DNA from: Yamagishiella unicocca
Taxonomy: Eukaryota > Chlorophyta > Chlorophyceae > Chlamydomonadales > Volvocaceae
Direction: 5' to 3'
Length of the DNA: 64,000 bases
NCBI GenBank assembly: GCA_003116995.1
Contig: BDSL01000025.1
Coordinates: forward strand, 310,001 to 374,000
Made by a program: the position numbers and the translations under genes. The notes beneath the pieces were generated by a model. That model saw only the letters and a list, made by a program, of their open reading frames with translations, was not told where the DNA came from and searched no databases. Of this stretch, positions 46,065-57,869 are shown one piece after another; the first letter of the stretch is position 1, and the number at the start of each line of letters is the position of its first letter.

Positions 46065-48226
46065 TCACCGGGACTCGACTGGGCTAGCTGCGGGTGTGGT
46101 CTTGGTCGACCCCTCCAGCACACCCTCCTTGGCCGCCGCCTCCGCCTTGGCCGCCTCCGCCTGGCGGATGCCCTGGCGGAGCCCCAGCACTGGATGGCGG
46201 GTAGGTCGGGAGGTCGGGAGGCGTGGGAGGGGGCGGTCGGATTGAAAGGGGGGGGTACGTGGAGGTTTGGCTTCTTTGGCTGATGAACATCGTACAGCTT
46301 GCTTGCCGCCCTAAACCCTAAGCCATGCGCTTCCCACCCAGCACGAGCCACGCAGGTTGTGGTTGGATGGCCGGCTGTCGAAAAGCATACACAGCAGGGC
46401 GGTGTGCAGCTCGTGCAGGTAGCCACCGGCGGGCGGGGCGGCGGCGCTGGCGGAAGGTCGCGGATGACTACGGTCCGTGATGGGATGGAGAGCAGATGTT
46501 GTGGGGTGTGTGTGTGTAAAGACCCGGTTCCCACCCGGGGGGTGTCCCACGGCCCCACATCCCCGGGGGAGCCCTGGTGGCTAGTCCCCGCGAGTCGTCC
46601 TAGGGGCTGGGCGGACCGATCCTGGCCTATTTTCCTGGACCTGGTTCCACGGGTGAGGTTGGGTGGGGGCGGGGGCCCGGGCAGCTCCCCCGGCCCCAGG
46701 GCCCACCCACCCACTCCCCTCGGTTTTCTCGCATACCCACCCCCTTCGGTCCCTCCCCGCCACCCCACCCACCGACGAACAGGTTGGTGACGGTCAGCAG
46801 GCTCTCCGCGGCGCCATGCAGCCAGTCCACGTTGGCCAGACTGGTGCCGTAGTGGGATTTGGCTGCCGTGCGCGGTACGACGTTGAGTACGGCATGACGG
46901 TGGGTGGGAGGGTGGGCACCGAGGCAAGGGGGCAGGTTGGGGTGCAGGGTCAGGTAGGGCAGGGGGGCGGATTTGCTGAGGGGTGGGTGGGGTGTGTATG
47001 TGTGAGTGTGCAGCGCCGGTTGCAATCGCGCTGGGGGTATGGGGTGACGGTCAGGGCTGGCGGGAGGCGGGAGGGGAAAGCGGGGACAGGGCGATAGGTA
47101 GTATGCACCTTGGATGGGAGCAGTTCCAAAGCGGGCATGCCTACGCGCGGGTGTATGTGCGTCCCCACCTCCCCCCTTTCCCGCGCCGCCTCCCCCCCGT
47201 CCCTCAGCGGGTTTCTTCTCCGCCCCGCGCGAGCTTGCGGGGGGGCGGGCGGGGCTGAGCCAGGGTCCAGGGAGGACTCCAGCCCGCCGATTGAGCGGTC
47301 CAGGCCTAGGCCTGGCTGCGATGCCTCGCCCACCAATACCTCCTTTTCCGGGGCCACCCTCGCAGCGATGCTCAGCCCCTCCACGCCAGCAGCGGGCACC
47401 AGCGTCACTGTCCGCATCACACTCGTGGATACCGGTTCCGAACATGTGCGCGCATTCGCGGACGTTATCCACATCACCACCCTCGGAAAAACTGGTTCCG
47501 GACAGTTTCTAGTCGGTTTTACTTCACCTCTAAAGTGCCCACCTACGGGTTTCCGCTCGACCCTCCATGCATATGCATAGCACTGCCGACCCCCAGGTAG
47601 GACACCCACGGCGCCCGGCAGCGCGACATGGGCTCCCCTCCACCCACCCACCCACGCCACCCACGGCCTCGCGCAGTCTTCCTCACCGTAGATCCCCGCG
47701 GGGATGGTGGCGCCCACAAAGACCAGCAGGAAGCAGAAGCCAAACAGCGTCAGCTGCGGCGTCTTGCCCGACTTTGACAGGAAGAACAAGAAGCATAGGT
47801 ACGGAAAGAGACTCATCGCGAAAAGCTGCGGCGCCAGCGACTGAAGAAAGCAAGCAGCACGTGCGGGCAGGTGAGGAGCAGGCAGGGAAGAGGGCCGTGG
47901 TGAAGATACATGGCCGCATCTTTTGCGAAAGTCACTGCCGGCCGCCGGTGTGTTGTCCGACTCACCGCTGCGTCCACGCTAGGTGCCCATGCTTGGTCAA
48001 ATGGGAAAACTTGCGTGCGCACAGGCTGCCGCTGATGCGCTGGCTCCTGGGCAAAGCCGCGCCGCAGAGGTGCACCAGCCGCTGGCCCAAATCCTATCCT
48101 ACCATGACCTGGAATTGCGCTCGCAAAAGGAGTCCTTCTACTGGTGCATTGCCGCAACGCGCATCGCTGTGAGCACTGTTGGAGTAAATTGCAGCCTGGC
48201 ATTCTTGATGCGCTATGAAAGCTCAA
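46065..48226 (-). CDS. DUF3593 family membrane protein, probably chloroplast
   Basis: Function is unknown; the family is conserved in plants, algae and cyanobacteria. Four exons (48226-47966, 47840-47687, 46862-46773, 46189-46065) join in frame to 209 residues. The first 87 residues are rich in Ser, Arg and Ala with few acids, fitting a plastid transit peptide. The mature part has three hydrophobic segments: LFAMSLFPYLCFLFFLS, LTLFGFCFLLVFVGATIPAG, and LLTVTNLFVVLGLRQ. Between them is the family signature IYAKSHYGTS.ANVDWLHG. Signature residues are split across introns (IY|A, LFV|V) and are restored exactly by the phases used, which supports the model. The tail is Ala/Glu-rich. The start ATG is the first in the open frame; one eight codons later (MPGCN) is an alternative. 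Confidence 0.88.
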
Positions 48227-48638
48227 ATCAGAAACGTAATGTGCAGTTCTTGGCGAAACCAGCCTTCATTTGCTATCCCGTAACTACGGCGTACGGCGCA
48301 GCGTGGCGCGCGCGGGACCGCTCGCAAGGCCAGGTAGAATGGACGCATCTATGATATGTATCGTTTGCAATACCTCCAAATGTTTGCAACTATCCAGCTT
48401 GCTACGTTGTTGCTCCCTACAGGGCTCTGAGCCCCACGGTCCGTTCCAAAGTACCGGTAAAAGCGCCTCTCCCCAAACCTCACGCCTCCTATACCTACGT
48501 ATCGTACTTTTATCATCAAAAAGCAAGTCGCGCATATTTGCGACGCTGTTGCCCTCGCCTAACCGGTGCCAATCCCAAGCCAACCTGGCAAACCTCACAG
48601 CTTTCGCCGGTGCAAGGCATCGCTGCTGAACAGCAACA
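48227..48638. promoter_or_regulatory. Divergent promoter region, DUF3593 and DNA glycosylase
   Basis: 412 bp separate the two start codons on opposite strands, so both promoters and 5' leaders must fit here. No TATA box is obvious. The region is noticeably AT-richer than the flanking exons. Confidence 0.45.
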
Positions 48639-51600
48639 ATGGTGGAGGGGTGAGTCCAACTCGTACCCGACCAGCCTGCTCCCGACTCTTGCAGCTCCTC
48701 GGAGCTGCTCCGCCCCCTTCCCCACCCGGCCGCATCCACAACTTGGCGGCCGCTCCCTCTCGCATTCACTTCTCAAAGCCCCTCCACCGGATTGGAACGC
48801 CGCTCATACCGCCTTTCATGTTCCCCCAGCTTCCCTCCACTTTGCCACTCCGTGCTCCGTCCCACTCCCTGGCCCTCCCTGCCCGGTGCCCCCACTCCCC
48901 ATCCGCACCCCGGCGGCAGTCACCAATGCCACCGAGTGGCTGCGGCGCACCGGCGGCTGCTCGTGGGGAAGTCCTTCCAGGCCCGCTCTCCGAACGGCCG
49001 CTTCCAGGAGGGTGGGTCGGAGGGTGGGCGGGAGGGGACAGGCCGACTCCTCGCTGCTTGGGCAGGCGGTCACACGTCGGAAGAGGTGGAGGGAAACGCC
49101 GTGGGCACACGAAGGGGGAATGGCATAAACACCGGTTTACGCGACATGGATAGCATAGCCGGCGCATTGTCTCCGGACACACACGTTGGGGGAGGGGGGG
49201 AGCCGCGCTGGGGCATGACGGGCGAGCGAACAGCGGGTGGCGAGTATTACGGGGGGAAAGTGGTACCAAAGGGGAGGGCCCCTGATGGGGGTGTGGGGTG
49301 TCCTTTCTTGCGCTCGTAGCAACCATCGCCACAAAACGTCTCGGTATTCTCGCCCCCACCATCGCCTGGAACGCCGCGGCGTTTGTGTGGCCAACCCGAG
49401 GAACGGGAACCCAACGCTGCCCCTAATGGCGCCGCCCCGGCGCCGTACCCGGTCTCCATTGTGAAGATAAGGCAGGGCACCCCCCCACCACCACCACCAC
49501 CACCACCACCACCACCACCACCACCGCCGCGACAACGCCGCCCTCACTGCGACCAGCATGGCACCCCCCCCGCCAAGCCGTTGTCAATCAAACATTCCCA
49601 CCTCGAACCGGGCATGCCACCCTCTCCCGCCCCGTAGGCGCCGCCGCCATCAACGCCAAGCCGCTGCAGCGCATCGAGGTCCACGGCAAGAACCTCTTCT
49701 ACTTCTTCGCTCCTGGAGCAGCAGCAGCGACAGCAGCAGCAGCAGCAGCCGGCGGTGGCAGGTCCAGGGGCAGCAGCGGTGTCGTTGCCGCGCCCTGCGA
49801 CCCAGCCAACACGGTGGTGATGCATCTGCACTTCGGAATGAGCGGTGCCTTCCGCACCATGGCCCTCCCGGGGCCGCAGCCCACCGACACAACCCGCCTG
49901 GAGCTGATCAATAAGGTGGGGTTCGAGGTTGGGTGGCATAAAAACCGGTTACGCAACGTGGATCGGATAGTTGACTTCGACAAGGTGGGGGGGGGCCAGG
50001 GGAGCCGGCGTGTGGAGGAGTCTTAAGGGGGGCAGAGCGAGGAGAGAAAGGCGGGGAAAGCCCGTGGAAACGGCACATCGCTTATATTAAGAGCAGCAAA
50101 GCGCTTAGTGGAAAAGCATTGCCGTACGGCAATTACATACGTCGCGTAGTTGGCCGGTAGGTAATCACGGTATCGGTGGATGGACAGGGCCCGTGCGCGT
50201 TCCTATGCCTAATTAGGACGCAACTCGCCAACCCCAGGTCCCCAACCCCCCTCCGTCTCCCCCCGCGGGTTCGTCGGCCTTGGATTCGCGGATCCTCTTA
50301 TACCCCCCCCCTGGGCACGGTTTTTCTCGCATCCACGGGTCTTCCTCGACCCTCCCCCCCCGGCAGGAGATGGGTCTGGTGGCTCACCTCAGCGCCATGA
50401 CGGTGGCCCACGGGTCGCTCGCGTTCTACTCGGCCAAGGCGGCGCAGCTGGGACCCGACCCGCTGAGGGAGGATGCGGACAAGGAGGTGCGCACCGCGCC
50501 CCACAGCACCACCCCACCCCACCCCACGGTTTTTCGGACATCCACGGGTTTCCCTCGAACCCCACCCCACCCCACCACACCACACAGCACCACACCACAC
50601 AGCACCACACCGCACCACACGGCACCACACCGCACCACACCACACAGCACCCCACCCCACTGCTCCGCACCCCGTTGCGTAAAACGGTTTTTATACAACA
50701 CCCCACTGCTCCGCACCGCACCGGGGGATGGCTGGCGGTCCAAAGCTCCGCAGCCGGCTGGTGTTACCCCGCAAGCAAGGGGCCAGGGGGAGCCGGAATG
50801 TTGGAAGTGCGAACAAGGGGTCAGGGGTCCCACCTCCGGGCCCTCACGACGTGCCCGCCCGCGCATGCTTGCTTGCTCCACCTGCTCTGTTCCACTCGCT
50901 ATCCGGCCGCTCTTGACGTCCTGCATAGCGCTAGCCCACCATAAAACCCTCCACCATCCCTCGCCCCCCGGGCCCCCCGGGCCGACCCCTGCGCACCGCC
51001 TCCCCCCCCCAGACCTCCCATCGGCGCCTCACACGCCACCGCACATGAGTTCAATTTTTTGTGTCCCTGAACAGGCCGCCGACGGGCCACATTCACAGAC
51101 TTCTCGGAAGCCAACCCAATTTATCCCGCGTGCGGACTTAACCGGGTGTCCAAAGACTCGCCGTTTCGAAAACTCGCCGTTTCTGCCCTTCGTTTCCTAT
51201 GTCGTGATGTCGTGTAACCGGGTCTTCTGGCCACCCCCCGCCCTGCGCCGCCGCCACCACATCCGTTTTGCAGCTGCTTTGGTCCAAGGTGGTGCGCTGC
51301 AAGAAACCCATCGGCCTGGTGCTGATGGACCAGTCCATGGTGGCGGGTGTGGGCAACATCTACCGGGCGGAGATCCTGTTCAAGGCGGCGGTGCACCCGG
51401 AGACCCCCGCCTGCTCCATCAGCAGGGAGCAGTTCGACTGCATATGGTGGGTGGCAAGGAAAACCCGTGTAGCTGCGTATGGTGGGTGGGCGGCGAGGGA
51501 GCGCGTAACGGCGTGGTGGGGTGGGTGGGTGGCTGGGTGGGTCAGTGGGTCAGTGGGTCAGTGGGTCAGTGGGTCAGTGGGTCAGTGGGTCAGTGGGTCA

Positions 51601-54237
51601 GTGGGTCAGTGGGTGGATGGGTGGGGTTCCTGCTGGGGTTGGTTGCTGGCTGCGGCATTGTCAGTGGGGCGGGTCGCTGCGGGTGTGATGCCGTACTGCG
51701 AGAGGCGCAAAGCGCTGACGTGTGCTGCTGCCACCCCCGCTGCTGCCGCTTCGGCTGCTGCTGCCGCTGCTGCTGCTGCTTCGACCGCTGCCAGGTACCA
51801 TTCGGTGGACTTGCTACAGAGGGGCTTCGTCACCGGATCCATCATCACTGTGGATCCGGAGGATGCGGAGCTGCTGGGCCGACCTTGGACGAGAAGGTGA
51901 ATCCTGGATCCGAGCCTGAGCCCTGAGCCACATCTCCATCCTATCCCTCCTCCGCGCCCCGGCCCCCAGCGCCGTCCTTCTCCATCGAATGAAACCTCTC
52001 ATCACCCACCACCCACCGTCCGCCACGTGCCTCCTCTCTGTCCGCCCGTCCTCCCTTCCCGGCTCCCTTACCTTGCCGCGCTTACCTGCCAGCCCCGTCC
52101 CCTCCTTCACCCTCACCCTCCCCTGGTTCCACTCGCCCTCTTCCCCTTTGCCCCTCGCCCCTCCCCTGCTTCCACTCGCCCTCTCCCCCTTCGCCCCTCG
52201 CCCCTCCCCTGCAGGTACATTTACAACCAGAAGAGCTGCGGCCGCTGCAAGGGTCCCGTACGCACATGGGACATGGCAGCTCGCACAGTCTACTGCTGCG
52301 AGACATGCCAGCCGCTGAAGCAGCCGCAAGCAGCCGCCGGCGGCGCCGCTGGCGGCGGCTCGGCCGTGTTGGTGTCCCCTGAGCGGCTGGCTGCGATGGC
52401 GGCGGGCCGCCCCGCCCGCGTCTTCCCCAGCCACTGCGCCCCGGACGACCCTGAGGACGCCCGGATGGAGCCGGGCAAGGTGGGGGCCCTGGGTTGGGGC
52501 CGAGGGTTTGGTGGGGCCGTGGGTTGGGGCCGTGGGTTTGGTGGGGCCGTGGGTTGGGGCCGTGGGTTTGGAGGGCGTGGGTTGGGGCCGTGGGTGGTTT
52601 TGGGGGCGTGGTTGGTGGAAGCGTGGATGAGTGGGTTGAGAGGTGTGGGTGGCAGGGACGGGGTGGTTATCGGGGGGGGGGAGGCTCGTTGACACACGTG
52701 CCGGGGTGAACGGGGTTGCAGCCTGGCGCTGTGCGGGGCAGGGGCTGGGAGGCAGGAGGCTGCTAGCGGGGGTACTAGGGGCTGCAGGGAGCTGCAAGGC
52801 GCAAGCTACCAATGGTTTCGGAGCTGTAGCCCCTGGTGCGTGGTGGTACGACAACCCGCCCCCTCCAGCTCCGGGCTGAGACCCCCCGTGCACCTGGCTC
52901 CCTCCAGCTCCCTCAGCAACCGCAGCCCCAACAGCACCAGCTGTGCCTTCTCTTCAGCCCTCCTTGTCCCCCGCTCCCATCTGTGGCCTCCACCGCCGCC
53001 AACTCAAAACCCCGTCTCGAACCCCTGCCTCCCGACACGCATTAACCCTTCGCCCCACCTCCCCCTGCTCCCGACACGCGCAATCCCTTCTCCCCACCCC
53101 CCCCTGCCGACCCACGGGTTTCCTGCCCCCCCCCTCGCACGCGCAGCTGACAGTCAAGCAACTCAAGGTCCGGCTGGTGGCTCTGAACCTGGACATCCGG
53201 GGCACCAAGCCACAGCTAGTGGAGCGGCTGGAGGCGGCGACGCGGTGGGAGAAAAGCGCAGCGGGGAAGAGCGAGGCCAGGAGCAGCGAGGAGGCGGAGG
53301 CGGAGGAGGAGGAGGAGGAGCAGGGCGTGACGGCGGCGACGGCGGCCAAGACCCGGGTCGGGGCTCCGGCTGGGGATGGCGGCCGCGCCGCGCGGGCGGC
53401 CAAGAGGCGGCTCGGCGGGCGGATAACGGACGGGGAGGGCATCGGCAAGGGCGCCGAGGCGGAGGAGGAGGAGAGCTCGGAGGAGGTGGTGGTGGTGGAG
53501 ATGGTGGAGATGGTGGAGGGCGGGAAGGAGGCCGTCGAGAGTGCGACGGACGCGGCGGACGCGGCGGAGGCGGCGGAGGCGGCGGAGGCGGCGGAGGCGG
53601 CGGCGGACGTGCCTTCATGTGGTGCTCCTGACGCCGCCGCCGCCGCCGCTGGCGCCGACGCCGCTTTCGAAGACGATAGCGACAGCGCTGTGACGTTAGA
53701 CCGGGCTGAGCGCGCTCTGTCCGCCAGCATGGCAGCAGGTGCGGCCTCACAGCAGCGCAGGGGATCCCGCCGGTGCCTGCCTTCCGCGCCGCAACGCTCC
53801 TCCGTCTGGGGGTTCGTACCCACAGCCACACCGCCGCGTCATTCGCCACCCCACACAACCTCCCCACTCTCCCCAACCTGGCTAGCTGCGCCACCCGCCT
53901 CCCTGCACCGCCCCACGCACTCAACCGCATTCCAAGCCACCCAGTTACAACCTGCCCGGATTGCCCTCCTCCTCCCACTGCCCCGCCCCCCGCCGCGCCT
54001 CTCAGACCCCCGGGGCGCCCCTCCCGGCCCCCCGCACGAGCTGTCCCGCCTGACCGTCGTACAGCTGCGGAGCCGCCTCCGGGAGCTCGGCCTGCCCACC
54101 ACCGGCACCAAGCCCACCCTGCTGGAGCGCCTGACGGCGGCCCTGCGCGGTCCCGCCGCCGCCGCCGCTGCGGAGGCGGACCCCGCCGCCGCCACGGCCG
54201 CGGAGCCGGCCTCGCCTCCCAGGACCCCGCCGGCGGC

Positions 54238-54268
<31 letters not shown>

Positions 54269-55413
54269 CCAGCTGCGGCGGCTTCGCCGCACACCCCCGG
54301 GAACCTCACCGCCGCCGGCCCCACCCCCCAGCGGCCCCGCAAGGCGGCGAGGCCGCTGTCGCCAGCGGGATCACCAGCCGGAGCGGGGGCGCCAGTCGCG
54401 CGCGGTGGCGCCGGTCTGGGCCTGCTTGACAGCCCCGTCGGGGCGGCAGCTGCAGCAGGGGCGGGGGCTGGCCCCCGGGCTGGGGCTGGAGGCGGCCGGG
54501 GCGGCGCGAAGGGCACGTACGACATCCAGCCGGGCATCCGGGGGCTGGAGGCCATGATGGTGTCAGCCAGGGTGAGTTGGCAGTGTCTGCGTTTGCCTTG
54601 GAGGGGTTGGGGTTGCGGGGTTGGGGAGGAGGGGCCGAGTCGCGGCCTGTGGGGGGTGTATAAAAACCGTTTTATACACCCCCTGTGAGGGGGGGGCTGG
54701 CATCGCCTGGTGGTGATCGGGGAGCAATGGGCTCCTGGCGGCCCGCACGGCTGGAGGCAGCGCGGTGTTACCGGTAGCTTCGCTTCGTTTCGTTGCTTTC
54801 CATTCGCCCTCGTTTCGCTTCTTTCCATTCCTCCCGCCCCTCAACCTGGCCGCCTCGCCGCCTCGCAACTCGCTGCACCAAACACCGCCCTGCGCCATGG
54901 TTGCGGTCCTGCCTCCCTCCCTCCCTCCATCTGTGTTCTTCCGTTTCCCAAACCACTTCCTCCAGCATGCATCTCCGAAAGCCTCTTAACACACGCACGT
55001 TTCTTACTCAGCTTCCTCGTACACGGGTTTTCCTCACAACCCTCCCTCCCTCCCGCTCTCCCCCTCCTTCCCTCCCACAGGATGCGGCCCTGGAGAAGCT
55101 GCTGGCTGGTGAGAACCGCGCCGTGGAGCACGTGGCTCTGGAGGACGACGAGGTCGTGGACCTGCTGGCAGAGCAGCCCACGCCCAAGGCGAGGAAGCGG
55201 GCGCGCGCACTGGCGGCAGCCATCACGGCAGCTGCAGAGACGGCGGGCGAGGAGGAGGCGGAGGAAGAGGAGGAGGGGCAGGACCAGGGGGAGGAGGGCG
55301 AGAAGGAGGGCGGCCGCAGCGCGCGCGGCGGGTCGAGTGGCAGGAAGAGGACCACGGCTGGACCGGAGGTCGGCGCGGCGGCTGCGAAGCGCCGCGCCAG
55401 GCGATTGCAGTGA
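48639..55413 (+). CDS. Fpg/Nei-type DNA glycosylase with zinc finger and two SAP domains
   Basis: A base-excision-repair enzyme expected to remove oxidised bases. Exons: 48639-48649, 48920-49011, 49638-49915, 50367-50486, 51274-51446, 51795-51896, 52215-52479, 53147-53738, 54006-54571, 55081-55413. They join in frame to 843 residues. The 11-bp first exon ends at a consensus GTGAGT and gives M-V-E-G, so residue 2 is Val, not the catalytic Pro of most Fpg/Nei enzymes; Glu3 is kept. Other landmarks: CHRVAAAHRRLLVGKSF, the hairpin Lys in VHGKNLFYF (K51), HLHFGMSGAFR, the H2TH helix with GVGNIYRAEIL (~192), and a C-x2-C-x16-C-x2-C finger (C267, C270, C287, C290). SAP domains at ~348-375 and ~560-588 (LTVKQLKVRLV, LTVVQLRSRLR, each with GTKP) suggest chromatin or DNA tethering. 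Acidic and Ala-rich linkers and basic clusters (KARKRAR, AKRRARR) suggest nuclear location. The first exon is the weakest part. Confidence 0.9.
49483..49528. repeat. (CCA)n microsatellite in an intron
   Basis: About fourteen CCA units lie in glycosylase intron 2. Confidence 0.9.
51541..51612. repeat. 8-bp minisatellite GTCAGTGG, nine copies, in an intron
   Basis: Located in glycosylase intron 5. Like the 16-bp array in IF-2 it contains GTGGGT and is open in several frames (WVSGSVGQ). Confidence 0.95.
54652..54683. repeat. 14-bp-arm hairpin in the last glycosylase intron
   Basis: GGGGGTGTATAAAA and TTTTATACACCCCC flank ACCG. The core TATAAAAACCGTTTTATA resembles the AAACGGTTTT part of intronic repeat family A. 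Confidence 0.8.
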
Positions 55414-56560
55414 TGATGTGTCGGCCCATCGGCGATGACGTGTGGGGCGAGCAGGGGGCCCGCAGGGGCCCAACAACCTGGCGCCGTCGGTCAAGTCGGT
55501 TTACCTGCTCGCGCACAAGCAACCGGCAGATGCCGCACTAGCGGGGGCGGCAGCCAGTCCCGGGTGCGGCGGCGGCATCAGCTGCACCCTGGCGCTTCGC
55601 CCTGGCGATTTTGTTTGTGGCTAGGGGCGCGGTCAGTTGTGGCGGCGGCTGCTGTTCTTACTCGTGTGCTATGGAGCGGTGATCATGGGGCTTGCGTCAG
55701 GATGGTGCGTTGCATGTGGTAGCTTCTCCAATGCTAGGGCTTAGGGGGCCGAGCACGCTGCTCTGCACCCACCCAGGTGGTTGCAACGCAGCAGGTGACG
55801 CCTCCGGTCAACGCTGGGGTCGGGTCGGGTCGCCGGGATGGCGGCGCGATCTGTGTGGAAGTCGCCAGTATCGCAATGGCAGGAGTCGTGTGGGCGCAGG
55901 CTGTGGGCACCGCACCACGGCTTGCAAACCCCTTTTTGGAGGTCGTGACCACGCATGTACGACACGCAGCGCGGCGCCCAGTACGGCACGTACGATACGA
56001 CGTATGTGGGAATCGCATAGGTAACAACATGTGGGCGGCGGGGCTTGGGACTGCTCGCGCGTCAGTGATTGTACAGCAGGAAGCAGGTGGGGCTTTGCTT
56101 ATTTAATTTCGGGCGCGGGGCGGTGGTGCCGGCTGGTGGGTAGGTTGGTGCGGCTCGTTGATTCGTGATGGGAGTTGACGGGGCCTCAAATTTTGGCCCA
56201 GATAATCCTCTCTAGGGCTATCTCACGGAGGGGGGCATGCCATCGGACTCGGCTTCATTGGATTGGTAGTGTTGGAGTTGATAGCACGAGACCCTTTCAT
56301 TGAGGACGTTGCCGTCAAGGACACGCAGCGATCCCAGAACACAAGTCGAAGAGGCAGAGAGCGCTTGTGTGTGCTACGGAGCAAGCAAAGAGGCGGAGTC
56401 AGAGCGACGGAGTCTCTGTTTGCAGAGTGGGACAGGGCTTGCGGCGGTGGGGGACCGAAGCCGAGTACGAACGCGCACTCTGCGGAGTTTTTTTAGCTTT
56501 TGAGCTTTTGAACTGAACCCTAAAACCCTTAAGCCCCCTTCTTCTCACTCCCGATAACGA
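55414..56560. other. Intergenic DNA 3' of the glycosylase gene
   Basis: No gene is recognised. I saw no TGTAA within the first 600 bp after the stop, so the transcript end is unknown. CCCTAAAACCC at about 56518 is a single telomere-like motif. Confidence 0.4.
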
Positions 56561-56561
56561 A

Positions 56562-57869
56562 CCCAATGTTGCCGCCCTGGCCGGCGTTGCGGCCATCCTC
56601 CGCTGCCACGCCCTGGGGATCGCCATACCCCGCGTGGACCTCGCACACGACGGGCGTGCTCTCACCGCCGTTGAGACCGCCGCCACCATCATCGCCGATT
56701 GCTTCGCCGAGGCCGCCAGCCTCAGGTCCGAACGCAGGATGCGTGCGCCTCACCGCTACACCACTGCCACTTACAAACACGGCCCCCCGTCCGCACGATC
56801 GGCACGTCCGCATCGACGCCCACCGCTTTCCCGTCGAACTGGACCACTGGAACGCCTCGTGGGGGCGCCTCCCCGCCAACGCCCCGCCGCAGCCCACCAA
56901 TCACCACATCCTTCTCAGGCTTGCCGACACACTATATGACGAGCCGCGCGGCGCTCTCCGCGCCCTGCGTGACCATCACTTTACCAAGTTCACAAGTGAC
57001 TGTCGCGGAGGGCGCGGAGTGCGCCGAGCGGCTCGTCGCATAGTTGTTGTAACGGTTACAGTGGGTTACAGTGGGTCGGCAAGGCTGAGAAGTATCGCCT
57101 CATGACGTCGGGGTCGTCTCATGACGCCTCCGCGGCCGCCGCTGCGGCTTCGTGCGTCCAGCGCCTCATTGTTGCGCACTTCGGCTGATACAAGATCCTC
57201 CGCCTCAGTTCCCGAGCCGTCACCGTTGTGGCCCCCCGAACCTTCCAAGGCGTGCCTGGGAACCACGCACACGCGCAGATGCGTCCCCGTGTCCGCAGAC
57301 AAGAATTCCAACACTCCACACGCAACAAAACACACCGAAACCACACGCGCCCCCAGATGCGTCCCATGCCAGCAATCCACTACGCACCCGCCTACACACG
57401 CCCACTTGCGCTACTGCACTAGTACCCCAACCCTGGCCGTGCACCCAGCCCTCCTTATCCGCCCCCCCCCCCCACTTCCTCCACAACGAGATGCCATTCC
57501 TTGACCACCTACTTGTTCCCGGGGACGCCTGCCACCTCCACACACGCCTCTACGACAAGCGTGCCCAACCTGCCTTCGCCCCCGTCCGCCTCACCCGGCT
57601 CGTCCGCCTCACCTCCAAAGTCAACGAGTCCTGCAAAGGCAACATCTTGCACCAGTCAATTCCACCGCCTGCGTCGGGTTATCACGGACCCTCACAACTT
57701 TTGCTTCGAAATCGCCCTCGTCATTAACAAACTCCACGCCCAAGGCTACTCGCGCCCCCGCCTAATCACGCGACTCCACGGCCTCCTGGCGGCTTTCCCG
57801 TTCCTCTACCATAACGCGCGTCGTATGGAGCACCTCAACCTGTTCGGAGAAACGCCCCGGCACCTGTGA
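56562..57869 (+). pseudogene. Retroelement-like coding remnants, frameshifted
   Basis: GC-biased open frames change register several times. NVAALAGVAAILRCHALGIA and TAVETAATIIADCFAEAA (56562-56770) give way to HVRIDAHRFPVELDHWNASW and LADTLYDEPRGALRALRDHH (about 56790-57000). After a non-coding gap come FLDHLLVPGDACHLHTRLYD (57489-57640) and QFHRLRRVITDPHNFCFEIA...KLHAQGYSRPRLITRLHGLL (57645-57869, stop). The last stretch resembles the thumb region after the catalytic core in some reverse transcriptases (R.RR...D...F, GY....L). This is suggestive only. A TGTAACGGTTACA motif at 57048 interrupts the block. Confidence 0.4.
57120..57240. repeat. Inverted repeat, left arm (partner 58550-58670)
   Basis: About 118 bp here match 58550-58670 in reverse complement at roughly 88% identity (GGTGACGGCTCG.GAACTGAGG, AGCCGCAGCGGCGGCCGC). 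The pair encloses the second half of the retroelement-like remnants. Confidence 0.75.

Noticed and set aside
46299..46550. Extra exon GGYLHELHTALLCMLF in the DUF3593 gene
   Set aside because: Joining exon 3 directly to the exon at 46189 restores the family motif NLFVVLGLRQ; including this piece would break it.
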